From Massilia polaris (lineage in GTDB: Bacteria > Pseudomonadota > Gammaproteobacteria > Burkholderiales > Burkholderiaceae_D): 64,000 nucleotides of DNA. Positions 15,468-24,085 of the stretch are shown here, piece by piece. The notes beneath the pieces were generated by a model. It was not told the DNA's origin. It saw only the letters and a program-made list of their open reading frames with translations, and searched no databases. The stretch spans positions 1 to 64,000 of the forward strand of contig NZ_JABBGG010000010.1 in the NCBI RefSeq assembly GCF_012927275.1, read 5' to 3'. The translations under genes were made by a program, and so were the position numbers. Position 1 is the first letter of the stretch, and each line of letters opens with the position of its first letter.

Positions 15468-17258
15468 ATGGGTCAGTACGTCGCGCCAATTCGGGATATG
15501 CAGTTCTTGCTGCACGAGTTCCTCAACGTCACCGACGAATTGAAGCAGATGCCGAAATTCGAAGATGTCGACGCCGACATCATCAACCAGGTGCTGGAAG
15601 AAGGCGCCAAGTTCACGCAGGACGTGCTGTTCCCGCTGAACCACTCGGGCGACCGCGAAGGCTGCTCGTTCGACGCCGGCAGCAAGGCCGTGACGACTCC
15701 GAAGGGCTTCAAGGAAGCGTACAAGAAGTACGTCGAAGGCGGCTGGGCTGCGCTGGCATGCGATCCTGAATACGGCGGCCAGGGCCTGCCTATCGTGTTG
15801 AACAACTCGTTCTACGAGATGCTCAACTCCTCCAACCAGGCATGGTCGATGTACCCGGGCCTGTCGCACGGCGCCTACGAGTGCCTGCTGGAGCACGGCA
15901 CCGACGAACAGAAGAAAACCTACCTGCCGAAGCTGGTCTCGGGCGACTGGACCGGCACCATGTGCCTGACCGAAGCGCACTGCGGCACCGACCTCGGCAT
16001 GCTGCGCACGAAAGCGCTGCCGAACGCGGACGGTTCGTGGAACATCACCGGTTCGAAGATCTTCATCTCGGCCGGCGAGCACGATATGGCCGAGAACATC
16101 CTGCACCTGGTGCTGGCACGCGTGCCGGACGCGCCGGAAGGCTCGAAAGGCATCTCGCTGTTCCTGGTGCCGAAGTTCCTGCCGAACGCTGACGGTACCG
16201 TCGGCGAGCGCAACCCGATCGCCTGCGGCGCGATCGAAGAAAAAATGGGCATCCACGGTAACTCGACCTGCCAGATGAACCTGGACGGCGCCAAGGGCTG
16301 GATCATCGGCCAGCCGAACAAGGGCCTGAACGCGATGTTCGTGTTCATGAACGCAGCGCGCCTCGGCGTCGGCATGCAGTCGCTCGGCCTGACCGAAGTC
16401 GCGTACCAGAACGCGCTGGTGTACGCCAAGGACCGCCTGCAGATGCGCAGCCTGTCCGGTCCTAAAGCCCCTGAGAAACCAGCTGACCCGATCATCGTTC
16501 ACCCGGACGTTCGCCGCATGCTGCTGACCGCGAAAGCCTACGCAGAAGGCGCGCGCGCCTTCTCGTCGTACGTCGCGCTGCAGATCGACCGCGAACTGAA
16601 CCACCCTGACGAAGAAGTGCGCAAGGACGCGGCAGACGAAGTCGCGCTGCTGACGCCAGTGATCAAGGCCTTCCTGACCGACAACGCATGGATCGCTACT
16701 TCGGAAGCGATGCAGGTTTACGGCGGTCACGGCTACATCGCCGAGTGGGGCATGGAGCAGTACGTGCGCGACGCGCGCATCAACATGATCTACGAAGGCA
16801 CCAACACGATCCAGTCGCTCGACCTCCTGGGCCGCAAGATCCTGATGGACAACGGCGCCAAGCTGCGCAAGTTCGGCGAGAAGATCAAGGCCTTCGTCGA
16901 AGAGAACGGCACCGATGAAGCACTGTCCGAGTTCATCACCCCGCTGGGCGACCTGGGCGACAAGGTCACCAAGCTGACCATGGAAATCGGCATGAAGGCA
17001 TTCCAGAATCCGGACGAAGTCGGCGCGGCAGCTGTTCCTTACCTGCGGGTTGTCGGTCACCTGGTGTACAGCTACTTCTTCGCGCAGATGGCGAAGATCG
17101 CACTGGCCAAGGAAGACTCGGGCGACAACTTCTACAAGGCGAAACTGGCGACCACGCGCTTCTACTTCGCGCGCCTGTACCCGGAAACCGCGATGCTGAT
17201 TCGCCAGGCCCGTTCCGGCTCGGCCAACCTGATGGCTCTCGACGCAGACCTGTTCTAA
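15468..17258 (+). CDS. Acyl-CoA dehydrogenase, large C-terminally extended type
   Basis: A 596-residue FAD enzyme that introduces the first double bond into an acyl-CoA, passing electrons to ETF. It is longer than medium-chain enzymes (about 380 residues) and has the extra C-terminal domain of the DmdC/FadE-like group. Visible are the flavin-binding MCLTEAHCGTDLG (about 165-177) and the GHGYIAEWGMEQYVRDARI block followed by IYEGTN near residue 443, whose glutamate is the likely catalytic base. An N-terminal extension (MGQYVAPIRDMQFLL) is typical of this group. GAGAAAACC precedes the ATG. It starts the beta-oxidation set. Confidence 0.92.
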   Translation: MGQYVAPIRDMQFLLHEFLNVTDELKQMPKFEDVDADIINQVLEEGAKFTQDVLFPLNHSGDREGCSFDAGSKAVTTPKGFKEAYKKYVEGGWAALACDPEYGGQGLPIVLNNSFYEMLNSSNQAWSMYPGLSHGAYECLLEHGTDEQKKTYLPKLVSGDWTGTMCLTEAHCGTDLGMLRTKALPNADGSWNITGSKIFISAGEHDMAENILHLVLARVPDAPEGSKGISLFLVPKFLPNADGTVGERNPIACGAIEEKMGIHGNSTCQMNLDGAKGWIIGQPNKGLNAMFVFMNAARLGVGMQSLGLTEVAYQNALVYAKDRLQMRSLSGPKAPEKPADPIIVHPDVRRMLLTAKAYAEGARAFSSYVALQIDRELNHPDEEVRKDAADEVALLTPVIKAFLTDNAWIATSEAMQVYGGHGYIAEWGMEQYVRDARINMIYEGTNTIQSLDLLGRKILMDNGAKLRKFGEKIKAFVEENGTDEALSEFITPLGDLGDKVTKLTMEIGMKAFQNPDEVGAAAVPYLRVVGHLVYSYFFAQMAKIALAKEDSGDNFYKAKLATTRFYFARLYPETAMLIRQARSGSANLMALDADLF

Positions 17259-17284
17259 CCACGCACGCTCGAAACGAAGATACC

Positions 17285-17310
17285 GTCGTTCCCGCGCATG
17301 CGGGAACGAA
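17285..17310. repeat. Dispersed palindromic repeat, copy 3
   Basis: CGTTCCCGC (17287-17295) and GCGGGAACG (17300-17308) form a 9-bp stem with a GCAT loop, the shortest copy of the family, in the gap between the acyl-CoA dehydrogenase and the FadN-type gene. It lies inside what should be one transcript. Confidence 0.75.
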
Positions 17311-17328
17311 GGCTCCACTTAGGAATAA

Positions 17329-19731
17329 ATGATGACTAACTTCACCGTTAAAAAAGTAGCCGTGCTTGGCGCCGGCGTGATGGGCGCGCAGATTGCCGCC
17401 CACTGCGTGAATGCGAAAGTTCCGGTCGTCCTGTTCGACCTGCCAGGAAAGGAAGGCACGCCGAAGAACGGCATCGTCCTGCGCGCCATCGAGAACCTGA
17501 AGAAGCTGTCCCCTGCGCCGTTCGGCGACAAGGAAGACGCAGCCCTGATCCAGGTCGCGAACTACGACGACAACCTCGACCAGCTGGCCGACTGCGACCT
17601 GATCATCGAAGCGATCGCCGAGCGCATGGACTGGAAACACGACCTGTACAAGAAGGTCGCTCCGCACATCGGCGCCAACGCGATCTTCGCATCGAACACC
17701 TCGGGCCTGTCGATCAACAAGCTGGCCGAAGGCTTCGACGCAGAACTGAAGGCTCGCTTCTGCGGCGTCCACTTCTTCAACCCACCGCGCTACATGCACC
17801 TGGTCGAGCTGATCCCGACCGAAGCGACCCGTCCTGAAATCCTCGACCAGCTCGAGACTTTCTTGACGTCGGTGCTCGGCAAAGGCGTCGTGCGCGCCAA
17901 GGACACGCCTAACTTCATCGCCAACCGTGTCGGCATTTTCGGCATGCTGGCCACCATCCACGAAGCCGAGAAGTTCGGCCTGTCGGTGGACGTGGTCGAC
18001 GACCTGACCGGCGCCAAGCTTGGCCGCGCCAAGTCCGGCACCTTCCGCACCGCGGACGTGGTCGGCCTGGACACGATGGGCCACGTCATCAAGACCATGC
18101 AGGACAACCTGGCCGACGACCCGTTCTTCGCGCTCTACAAGACGCCTGACGTACTGGCCAAGCTGGTCGAAAAAGGCGCGCTGGGCCAGAAGACCGGCGC
18201 AGGCTTCTACAAGAAGGTCGGCAAGGACATCCAGCGCCTCGACTTCGCCACCGGCGAATACGTCGCTGGCGGCGCCAAGGCAGCGGACATCATCGGCCGC
18301 ATCCTGAAAGAGAAAGACCCGGTCAAGAAATTCAAGGCGCTGCGCGAGTCGACCAACCCGCAAGGCCAGTTCCTGTGGGCGATCTTCCGCGACGCGTTCC
18401 ACTACATTGCCTACCACCTCGACACCATCGCCGACAACGCGCGCGACATCGACTTCGCGATGCGCTGGGGCTTCGGCTGGAGCGTCGGCCCGTTCGAAAC
18501 GTGGCAGGCCGCCGGCTGGACCCAGATCGCTGAATGGGTCAAGCAGGACATCGACGAAGGCAAGGCGCTGACCAATGCACCGCTGCCAGCATGGGTGTTC
18601 GAAGGCCAGGTCGCGGAGAAGGGCGTGCACACCGCTGAAGGTTCGTACTCCGCGAAGTCGAACAGCTACGTACCGCGTTCGACGCTGGACGTCTACAAGC
18701 GCCAGGAATTCCGCGCGCCAGTGGTCGGCACCGGCGGCCTTGATGCCAAGACTGCTGGCACCACTGTGTTCGAAGACGAATCCGTGCGCCTGTGGCACTC
18801 GGGCGACGAAGTGCTGGTCCTGTCGCTCAAGACCAAGATGCACGTCATCGGCGGCGGCGTCATCAAAGGCCTGCAGCGCGGCCTGGAAGAAGCTGAAAAA
18901 GGCTACAAGGGCCTGGTCATCTGGAACACCGATGCAGCCGACGGCGGCGCATTCTCGGCGGGCGCCGACCTGCAGGAATCGCTCCCGCTGTTCATGCAAG
19001 GCGGCGCCAAGGCGCTCGGCCCGATCGTGGCCGAACTGCAGAACACCTTCATGAAGCTGAAGTACTCGAACGTCCCTGTCGTGGCTGCGGTTGCTGGCCT
19101 GGCACTGGGCGGCGGCTGCGAAATGGCGCTGCACGCATCGAAGCGCGTCGCCTCGATCGAGTCGTACATCGGCCTGGTGGAAGTAGGCGTCGGTCTGATT
19201 CCTGCCGGCGGCGGCCTGAAAGAAGCGGCAGTGCGCGCAGCGCGTGACGCCAAGGGCAACGACATCCTGCAATTCCTGAAGAACGGCTTCACCAACGCGG
19301 CGATGGCCAACGTGTCGAAGTCGGCGCTGGAAGCGAAGGCGATGGGCTACCTGAAGGACGACGACATCATCGTCTTCAACCCGTACGAACTGCTGCACGT
19401 GGCGAAGGTCACCGCGCGCTCGATGTTCGACGCAGGCTACCGCGCGCCGATCCAGCGCATGGTGCCGGTCACCGGCCGCTACGGCTGGGCGACGATCCGC
19501 GGCCAGCTGGTCAACATGCGCGACGGCGGCTTCATCTCCGCGCACGACTTCAAGCTGGCGGACATGATCGCCGAGATCGTGAGCGGCGGCGACATCGACC
19601 AGGGCAGCATGGTCAGCGAGCAGTGGCTGCTCGACATGGAGCGCAAGGCATTCCTTGAACTGCTGAACAACCCGAAATCGCAGGAACGGATCATGGGCAT
19701 GCTTCAGACTGGCAAACCGGTCCGCAATTGA
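17329..19731 (+). CDS. FadN-type 3-hydroxyacyl-CoA dehydrogenase / enoyl-CoA hydratase
   Basis: A bifunctional beta-oxidation enzyme of 800 residues. The order is dehydrogenase first: an NAD-binding start AVLGAGVMGAQIA (about 11-23), the 3HCDH N domain to about 190, then the C-terminal dehydrogenase parts (about 200-420), and a crotonase-fold hydratase at the C-terminus (about 470-760). The hydratase keeps both expected glutamates, in GGGCE and in GLVEVGVG. This order is reversed relative to E. coli FadB and matches Bacillus FadN. AGGA precedes two tandem ATGs (17329 and 17332); either may be used. It is followed after 28 bases by the thiolase. Confidence 0.92.
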   Translation: MMTNFTVKKVAVLGAGVMGAQIAAHCVNAKVPVVLFDLPGKEGTPKNGIVLRAIENLKKLSPAPFGDKEDAALIQVANYDDNLDQLADCDLIIEAIAERMDWKHDLYKKVAPHIGANAIFASNTSGLSINKLAEGFDAELKARFCGVHFFNPPRYMHLVELIPTEATRPEILDQLETFLTSVLGKGVVRAKDTPNFIANRVGIFGMLATIHEAEKFGLSVDVVDDLTGAKLGRAKSGTFRTADVVGLDTMGHVIKTMQDNLADDPFFALYKTPDVLAKLVEKGALGQKTGAGFYKKVGKDIQRLDFATGEYVAGGAKAADIIGRILKEKDPVKKFKALRESTNPQGQFLWAIFRDAFHYIAYHLDTIADNARDIDFAMRWGFGWSVGPFETWQAAGWTQIAEWVKQDIDEGKALTNAPLPAWVFEGQVAEKGVHTAEGSYSAKSNSYVPRSTLDVYKRQEFRAPVVGTGGLDAKTAGTTVFEDESVRLWHSGDEVLVLSLKTKMHVIGGGVIKGLQRGLEEAEKGYKGLVIWNTDAADGGAFSAGADLQESLPLFMQGGAKALGPIVAELQNTFMKLKYSNVPVVAAVAGLALGGGCEMALHASKRVASIESYIGLVEVGVGLIPAGGGLKEAAVRAARDAKGNDILQFLKNGFTNAAMANVSKSALEAKAMGYLKDDDIIVFNPYELLHVAKVTARSMFDAGYRAPIQRMVPVTGRYGWATIRGQLVNMRDGGFISAHDFKLADMIAEIVSGGDIDQGSMVSEQWLLDMERKAFLELLNNPKSQERIMGMLQTGKPVRN

Positions 19732-19759
19732 TCGCCGCAGAACACTTAGGACGAAAATC

Positions 19760-20956
19760 ATGAGCAAACAACTTCAAGACGCATACATCGTCGCAGCGAC
19801 CCGCACCCCGATTGGCAAGGCGCCGCGCGGGATGTTCAACAAGACCCGCCCGGACGACCTGCTGGTGCACGCGATCCGCGGCGCGATGGCGGCCGTGCCG
19901 AACCTCGACCCGGCGCTGATCATCGACGCCATCATCGGCTGCTCGTTCCCGGAAGCGGAGCAGGGCTTCAACGTGGCGCGTAACGCCGTGGTGCTGGCAG
20001 GCCTGCCGAACACGGTGGGCGGCGTCACCGTCAACCGCTACTGCGCCTCGGGCATCACCGCGCTGGCGATGGCGGCCGACCGCATCCGCGTTGGCGAAGC
20101 CGATGTGATGATCGCGGGCGGTGTCGAATCGATGTCGATGGTCCCGATGATGGGCCACCACCCGTCGATCAACATGGAGACCTTCAGGGACGAGAACGTG
20201 GGCCTCGCCTACGGCATGGGCCTGACCGCTGAAAAAGTGGCGCAGCAGTGGAAGGTGTCGCGCGAAGACCAGGACGCATTCGGTCTCGAATCGCACCGCC
20301 GCGCCATCGCAGCACAGCAGGCCGGCCTGTTCAAGGACGAGATCACCCCGGTTGAAATCACCACCCGCACGCCAGACCTGGCAAGCGGCGAGATCCGGAT
20401 CGGCAAGCGCACCGTGGATTTGGACGAAGGTCCGCGTTCGGACGCCAGCATGGAATCGATGGGCAAGCTGAAGCCGGTGTTCGCGGCCAAGGGCACGGTT
20501 ACCGCCGCGACCTCGTCGCAGATGTCGGACGGCGCTGGTGCGCTGATCGTCGTCAGCGAGAAGATCCTGCGCGAGCACAACCTGACCCCGCTCGCGAAGT
20601 TCTCGTCGTTCGCGGTGCGCGGCGTGCCGCCAGAGATCATGGGCATCGGTCCTAAGTTCGCGATTCCTGCGGCGCTGGCAGCCGCTGGCATCACCCAGGA
20701 CCAGCTGGACTGGATCGAACTGAACGAAGCGTTCGCAGCGCAGGCGCTGGCGGTGATCCGCGACCTGGGCCTCGATACGAGCAAGGTCAACCCGATGGGC
20801 GGCGCGATTGCTCTGGGCCACCCGCTGGGCGCAACCGGTGCGATCCGCGCCGCGACCGTCGTGCACGCACTGCGCCGTAACAACCTGAAGTACGGCATGG
20901 TGACGATGTGCGTCGGCGCCGGCATGGGCGCCGCAGGCATCATCGAACGCGTTTAA
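19760..20956 (+). CDS. fadA: Acetyl-CoA C-acyltransferase (3-ketoacyl-CoA thiolase)
   Basis: A 398-residue thiolase that cleaves 3-ketoacyl-CoA in the last step of the beta-oxidation cycle. The nucleophilic cysteine is C95 in NRYCASG; the catalytic histidine H354 sits in GHPLGATGA and the second cysteine C384 in CVGAGMG, all in the normal positions for the family. GEIRIGKRTVDLDEG and the loop domain (about 120-250) are complete. It follows the FadN-type subunit at 28 bases, so the two probably work as one complex. Substrate length preference cannot be told. Confidence 0.94.
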   Translation: MSKQLQDAYIVAATRTPIGKAPRGMFNKTRPDDLLVHAIRGAMAAVPNLDPALIIDAIIGCSFPEAEQGFNVARNAVVLAGLPNTVGGVTVNRYCASGITALAMAADRIRVGEADVMIAGGVESMSMVPMMGHHPSINMETFRDENVGLAYGMGLTAEKVAQQWKVSREDQDAFGLESHRRAIAAQQAGLFKDEITPVEITTRTPDLASGEIRIGKRTVDLDEGPRSDASMESMGKLKPVFAAKGTVTAATSSQMSDGAGALIVVSEKILREHNLTPLAKFSSFAVRGVPPEIMGIGPKFAIPAALAAAGITQDQLDWIELNEAFAAQALAVIRDLGLDTSKVNPMGGAIALGHPLGATGAIRAATVVHALRRNNLKYGMVTMCVGAGMGAAGIIERV

Positions 20957-20982
20957 ACGTCGTTTAAAATAGTCGAATAAAG

Positions 20983-21014
20983 AGGGCGCTGCGGTAGATT
21001 ACCCGGCGCCCTTT
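20983..21014 (+). terminator. Possible terminator after the thiolase gene
   Basis: AGGGCGC (20983-20989) pairs with GCGCCCT (21006-21012), with extra pairing possible inside the loop, followed by TTTGTTCT. The T-run is short. It would end or weaken the operon before the isomerase-like crotonase gene. Confidence 0.5.
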
Positions 21015-21036
21015 GTTCTATCCACCACACGCAATA

Positions 21037-21119
21037 CCGTCGTTCCCGCGAAAGCGGGAACCCATACTGAGCGTCTATCTTCCGCGCTCTATGGGTTCCC
21101 GCTTTCGCGGGAACGACGG
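21037..21119. repeat. Dispersed palindromic repeat, copy 4: perfect 29-bp inverted pair
   Basis: A left arm beginning CCGTCGTTCCCGCGAAAG (21037-21065) is matched exactly by its reverse complement ending in GGGAACGACGG (21091-21119), with a 25-base spacer. Each arm is itself a small palindrome (TTCCCGCGAAAGCGGGAA core), so this is two repeat units in opposite orientation, the form called a REPIN. It fills the gap between the thiolase and the crotonase gene. Confidence 0.9.
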
Positions 21120-21143
21120 GCCAACAAAGGAACGAGAGACACA

Positions 21144-21923
21144 ATGGATATCCTTACCAGCAAAGCCAACGGCATCCTGACAATCGAATTCAACCGCCCG
21201 GAGCGCAAGAACGCGATCACCGCGGTGATGTACCAGGCCGTGGCAGACGCGATCAACGAAGCTGAAACCGACAACTCGATCCGCGCCATCCTCATCACCG
21301 GCAAGCCAGAAATTTTCACGGCCGGTAACGACCTTCCCGACTTCCTGCAGAATTCGAAGCCAGTCGAAGGCGTCCCACCGGAAGCGCGTCCGGTCTTCCA
21401 GTTCATGCGCGCCCTGTCCGGCAGCACCAAGCCAGTGGTCGCAGCGGTATCCGGCGCCGCAGTCGGCATCGGCACCACGATGCTGATGCACTGCGACCTG
21501 GTCTACGCGGCCGACAACGCCAAGTTCTCGCTGCCGTTCTCGCAGCTTGGCCTGTGCCCTGAATTCGCATCGAGCCTGCTGCTGCCGCAGCTCGCGGGCT
21601 ACCCGCGCGCAGCCGAAAAGCTGCTGCTCGGCGAAGCCTTCCTGGCCCAGGAAGCGCTGGAGATGGGCCTCGTCTCCAAGATACTGCCGCTCGACGAACT
21701 GCGCCCGTTCGCCGAACGCCAGGCCGCCAGGCTGGTCGCACTGCCTGCAGCCTCCGTCCGCGCCACCAAGGCCCTGATGAAGCGCGCCCGCACCCCAGCC
21801 ATCAACGACGCCATGGCAGCAGAGAACGCGCTGTTCGCGAACATGCTGCTGGCGCCTGAAGCCAAGGAAGCGATGACTGCCTTCATGGAAAAGCGAAAGC
21901 CGGATTTCTCGCAGTTCGCTTGA
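21144..21923 (+). CDS. Crotonase-family protein, probably a delta3-delta2-enoyl-CoA isomerase
   Basis: A 259-residue crotonase-fold protein, at first sight an enoyl-CoA hydratase. The oxyanion-hole parts are present (ERKNAITAVMY, AAVSGAAVGIG). However the two catalytic glutamates of hydratases are missing: the GCE position reads GTT (residues 110-112) and the second site reads SLPFSQLGL. Instead a glutamate, E140, appears in LCPEFASS, the position used by peroxisomal ECI-type isomerases. An isomerase that shifts double bonds of unsaturated acyl-CoAs is therefore more likely. It reads on from the thiolase across a palindromic repeat and possible terminator. Confidence 0.85.
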   Translation: MDILTSKANGILTIEFNRPERKNAITAVMYQAVADAINEAETDNSIRAILITGKPEIFTAGNDLPDFLQNSKPVEGVPPEARPVFQFMRALSGSTKPVVAAVSGAAVGIGTTMLMHCDLVYAADNAKFSLPFSQLGLCPEFASSLLLPQLAGYPRAAEKLLLGEAFLAQEALEMGLVSKILPLDELRPFAERQAARLVALPAASVRATKALMKRARTPAINDAMAAENALFANMLLAPEAKEAMTAFMEKRKPDFSQFA

Positions 21924-21941
21924 CCGAAGGTTCACCAGCGG

Positions 21942-23934
21942 ATGAAAGACTGGATTTCGCAGTGCTTAACTTTGGACGCTCGTTTCGATTCGATACGTGG
22001 GCGCGGTGGACCGCACTGCGCGCGTGGTCGGCTATGCCGCTTCCAGCACCTACCCAGTCATTGCGACCGCCAGCATGTCGCAAGCCATTGTGCTGCAAGC
22101 CTGGCGCCGGCAAGCGGAGCAGATCGGGCTCATCGGCACCATCTCGACGGCCATGCTGCTTACCCTGATCGCGCTACTGTGGCGGCGCCTGAACGATTTG
22201 GTGGTGACGCAGGCGAGCCTGGCGGCAAAACGATGCCTTGGCAGCGTCGGAACGGCGCTACCACGAACTGGTAGACGGCATCGATGGCATCGTATGGGAA
22301 GCAGAATTGCCGGACTTTCGTCTTACTTTTGTCAGCGCCAATGCCGCCGCGATCTCGGGCTATTCGGCCGATGAATGGTTATCCGATCCACACTTCTGGC
22401 ACGATAAATTATCCAGCAATGTCGATGGCCAACGCGCCGAAGCGATACTGGCCTTAAACAGCCATACGACGGTGTTGCGGCCAGTCGAACACCACGTGTT
22501 CGCTCCGGACGGGCGCGAAATCTGGTTACGTAGCAATATTGTTGTGGCGGCAGCGACCAAAGACCTGATTCAACTGCGCGGCGTGACGGTAGACATTACC
22601 CAGCAAAAAAAGTCCGAGAAGTGCTTTTGTTTCAGATGGCCCATTTCGACCAGCTCACCAAGCTGCCAAATCGGCAGACCCTTGTGGACCGCCTCGAGCA
22701 CGGACTGACCATCGCCGCCGGCGGCAAGGCATGGGTAGCTGTCATGCTGATGGATCTGGACGAATTCAAGACCATCAACGACAGCCTCGGACATGAGGTC
22801 GGCAACAAGGTCCTGGTCCAGGTCGGGCAACGAATTCATGCGTGCCTGCGCCCAAGCGATACGCTGGCCCGCATCGGTGGCGACGAATTCGTTGTCCTGG
22901 TAGAGAATATCGAAAGCGACATCCTCGTCATCGAGCAACTGGCGGAACGGATCTCCAAAGCGGCCGGCGAAATAATCGCCATCGATGGCACCGAACTCTA
23001 TGTGGGACTGAGCATGGGCATCAGCCTGTTTCCCCAGGATGGGCAAGACTGCGAAACCCTGATGCGCAACGCCGACACGGCGCTGCACCGTGCCAAGGCG
23101 GCGGGGCGCAATTGCTGGCGATTCTTCGATGAATCCATGGCTCGCCATGTGGCGCGCCGCCTGGATATGGACACCGCGTTGCGGCGCGCGGTCGAGCGCA
23201 AGGAATTGCGGCTTCTCTATCAGCCGCAGACGTCACTGGAAACTGGACGGATCATCGGGGCCGAAACATTGGTTCGGTGGTCACGCCCAGACGTCGGCAT
23301 GGTTCCACCGAACGAGTTCATTCCGCTCGCCGAAGAAAGTGGAACGATCATACCGATTGGCGACTGGATACTGCTATCGGCCTGCCATCAGGCTGCTACC
23401 TGGCGCAGGGAAAATCAGCTCGAACTGCGTATTGCCGTCAATATAACGGCTAAACAGATTCATCATAAGGCGTTTGTCGACCAGGTGCGCGATGCGTTGG
23501 ATGACAGCGGCTTGCCGCCACAGCTGCTGGAACTGGAAATCACCGAAGGTTCCATAGTTGAAAACATCGAGGAAACGGTCAACAAGCTACGCCAGATCAA
23601 GGCGCTGGGAGTGACAGTGGCGATCGATGACTTCGGCACGGGCTATTCATCATTGTCGTACTTGAAGGAACTGCCGATCGACCGGCTGAAAATCGATCAA
23701 GCGTTTGTCAGGGACATTCCGCTCAATCCGCATGATTGTGCGATTGCGCGCACCATCATAGCGATGGCAAAAAACCTTGGCCTGTCGGTCATTGCCGAAG
23801 GGGTCGAGACGCGGGAACAAGTCGATTTCCTGCGCGCGGAAGGATGTAATGAAATTCAGGGATTCCTCGTTTCCCCACCGATCGCGGCCGATGAACTAGC
23901 CATCCGCTGTCTCGACGCAGCGACGATAGCTTAG
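21942..23934 (+). pseudogene. Broken PAS-GGDEF-EAL cyclic-di-GMP signalling gene
   Basis: The remains of a membrane sensor with c-di-GMP synthase and phosphodiesterase domains. A piece of sensor domain (DRTARVVGYAASSTYPVI), one membrane helix and a RRLNDLVV linker read in one frame to about 22226; the sequel (ASERRYHELVDGIDGIVWEAE, a PAS domain) continues in the next frame to about 22615; then the GGDEF (RPSDTLARIGGDEF, with an RxxD inhibitory site) and EAL part reads in the first frame again. One missing base in the A-run at 22227-22230 and one missing G near 22616-22621 restore a continuous protein. The 5' end of the sensor is also absent, and an extra shift near 21995 is possible. The EAL triplet reads ETL. 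Sequencing error could explain the two indels but not the missing 5' part. Confidence 0.75.
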
Positions 23935-24085
23935 GAATACACGCCGGTCGCGCCGTTCCACGAGGCTGCCGCGAAACAGCCAGCGGCGCGCTCGCGCTGT
24001 TCAATCTCAACTTATTACAAAACACAGTGAGCTGGATCGTTTATGATGAGGTTGCTAAATTACTAAATAATATTGCAGCCTCCTT

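Noticed and set aside
16966-19767. 933-codon open frame on the - strand
   Set aside because: It is a mirror of the FadN-type gene in high-GC DNA; its translation is rich in Arg, His, Gln and Val with no domain.
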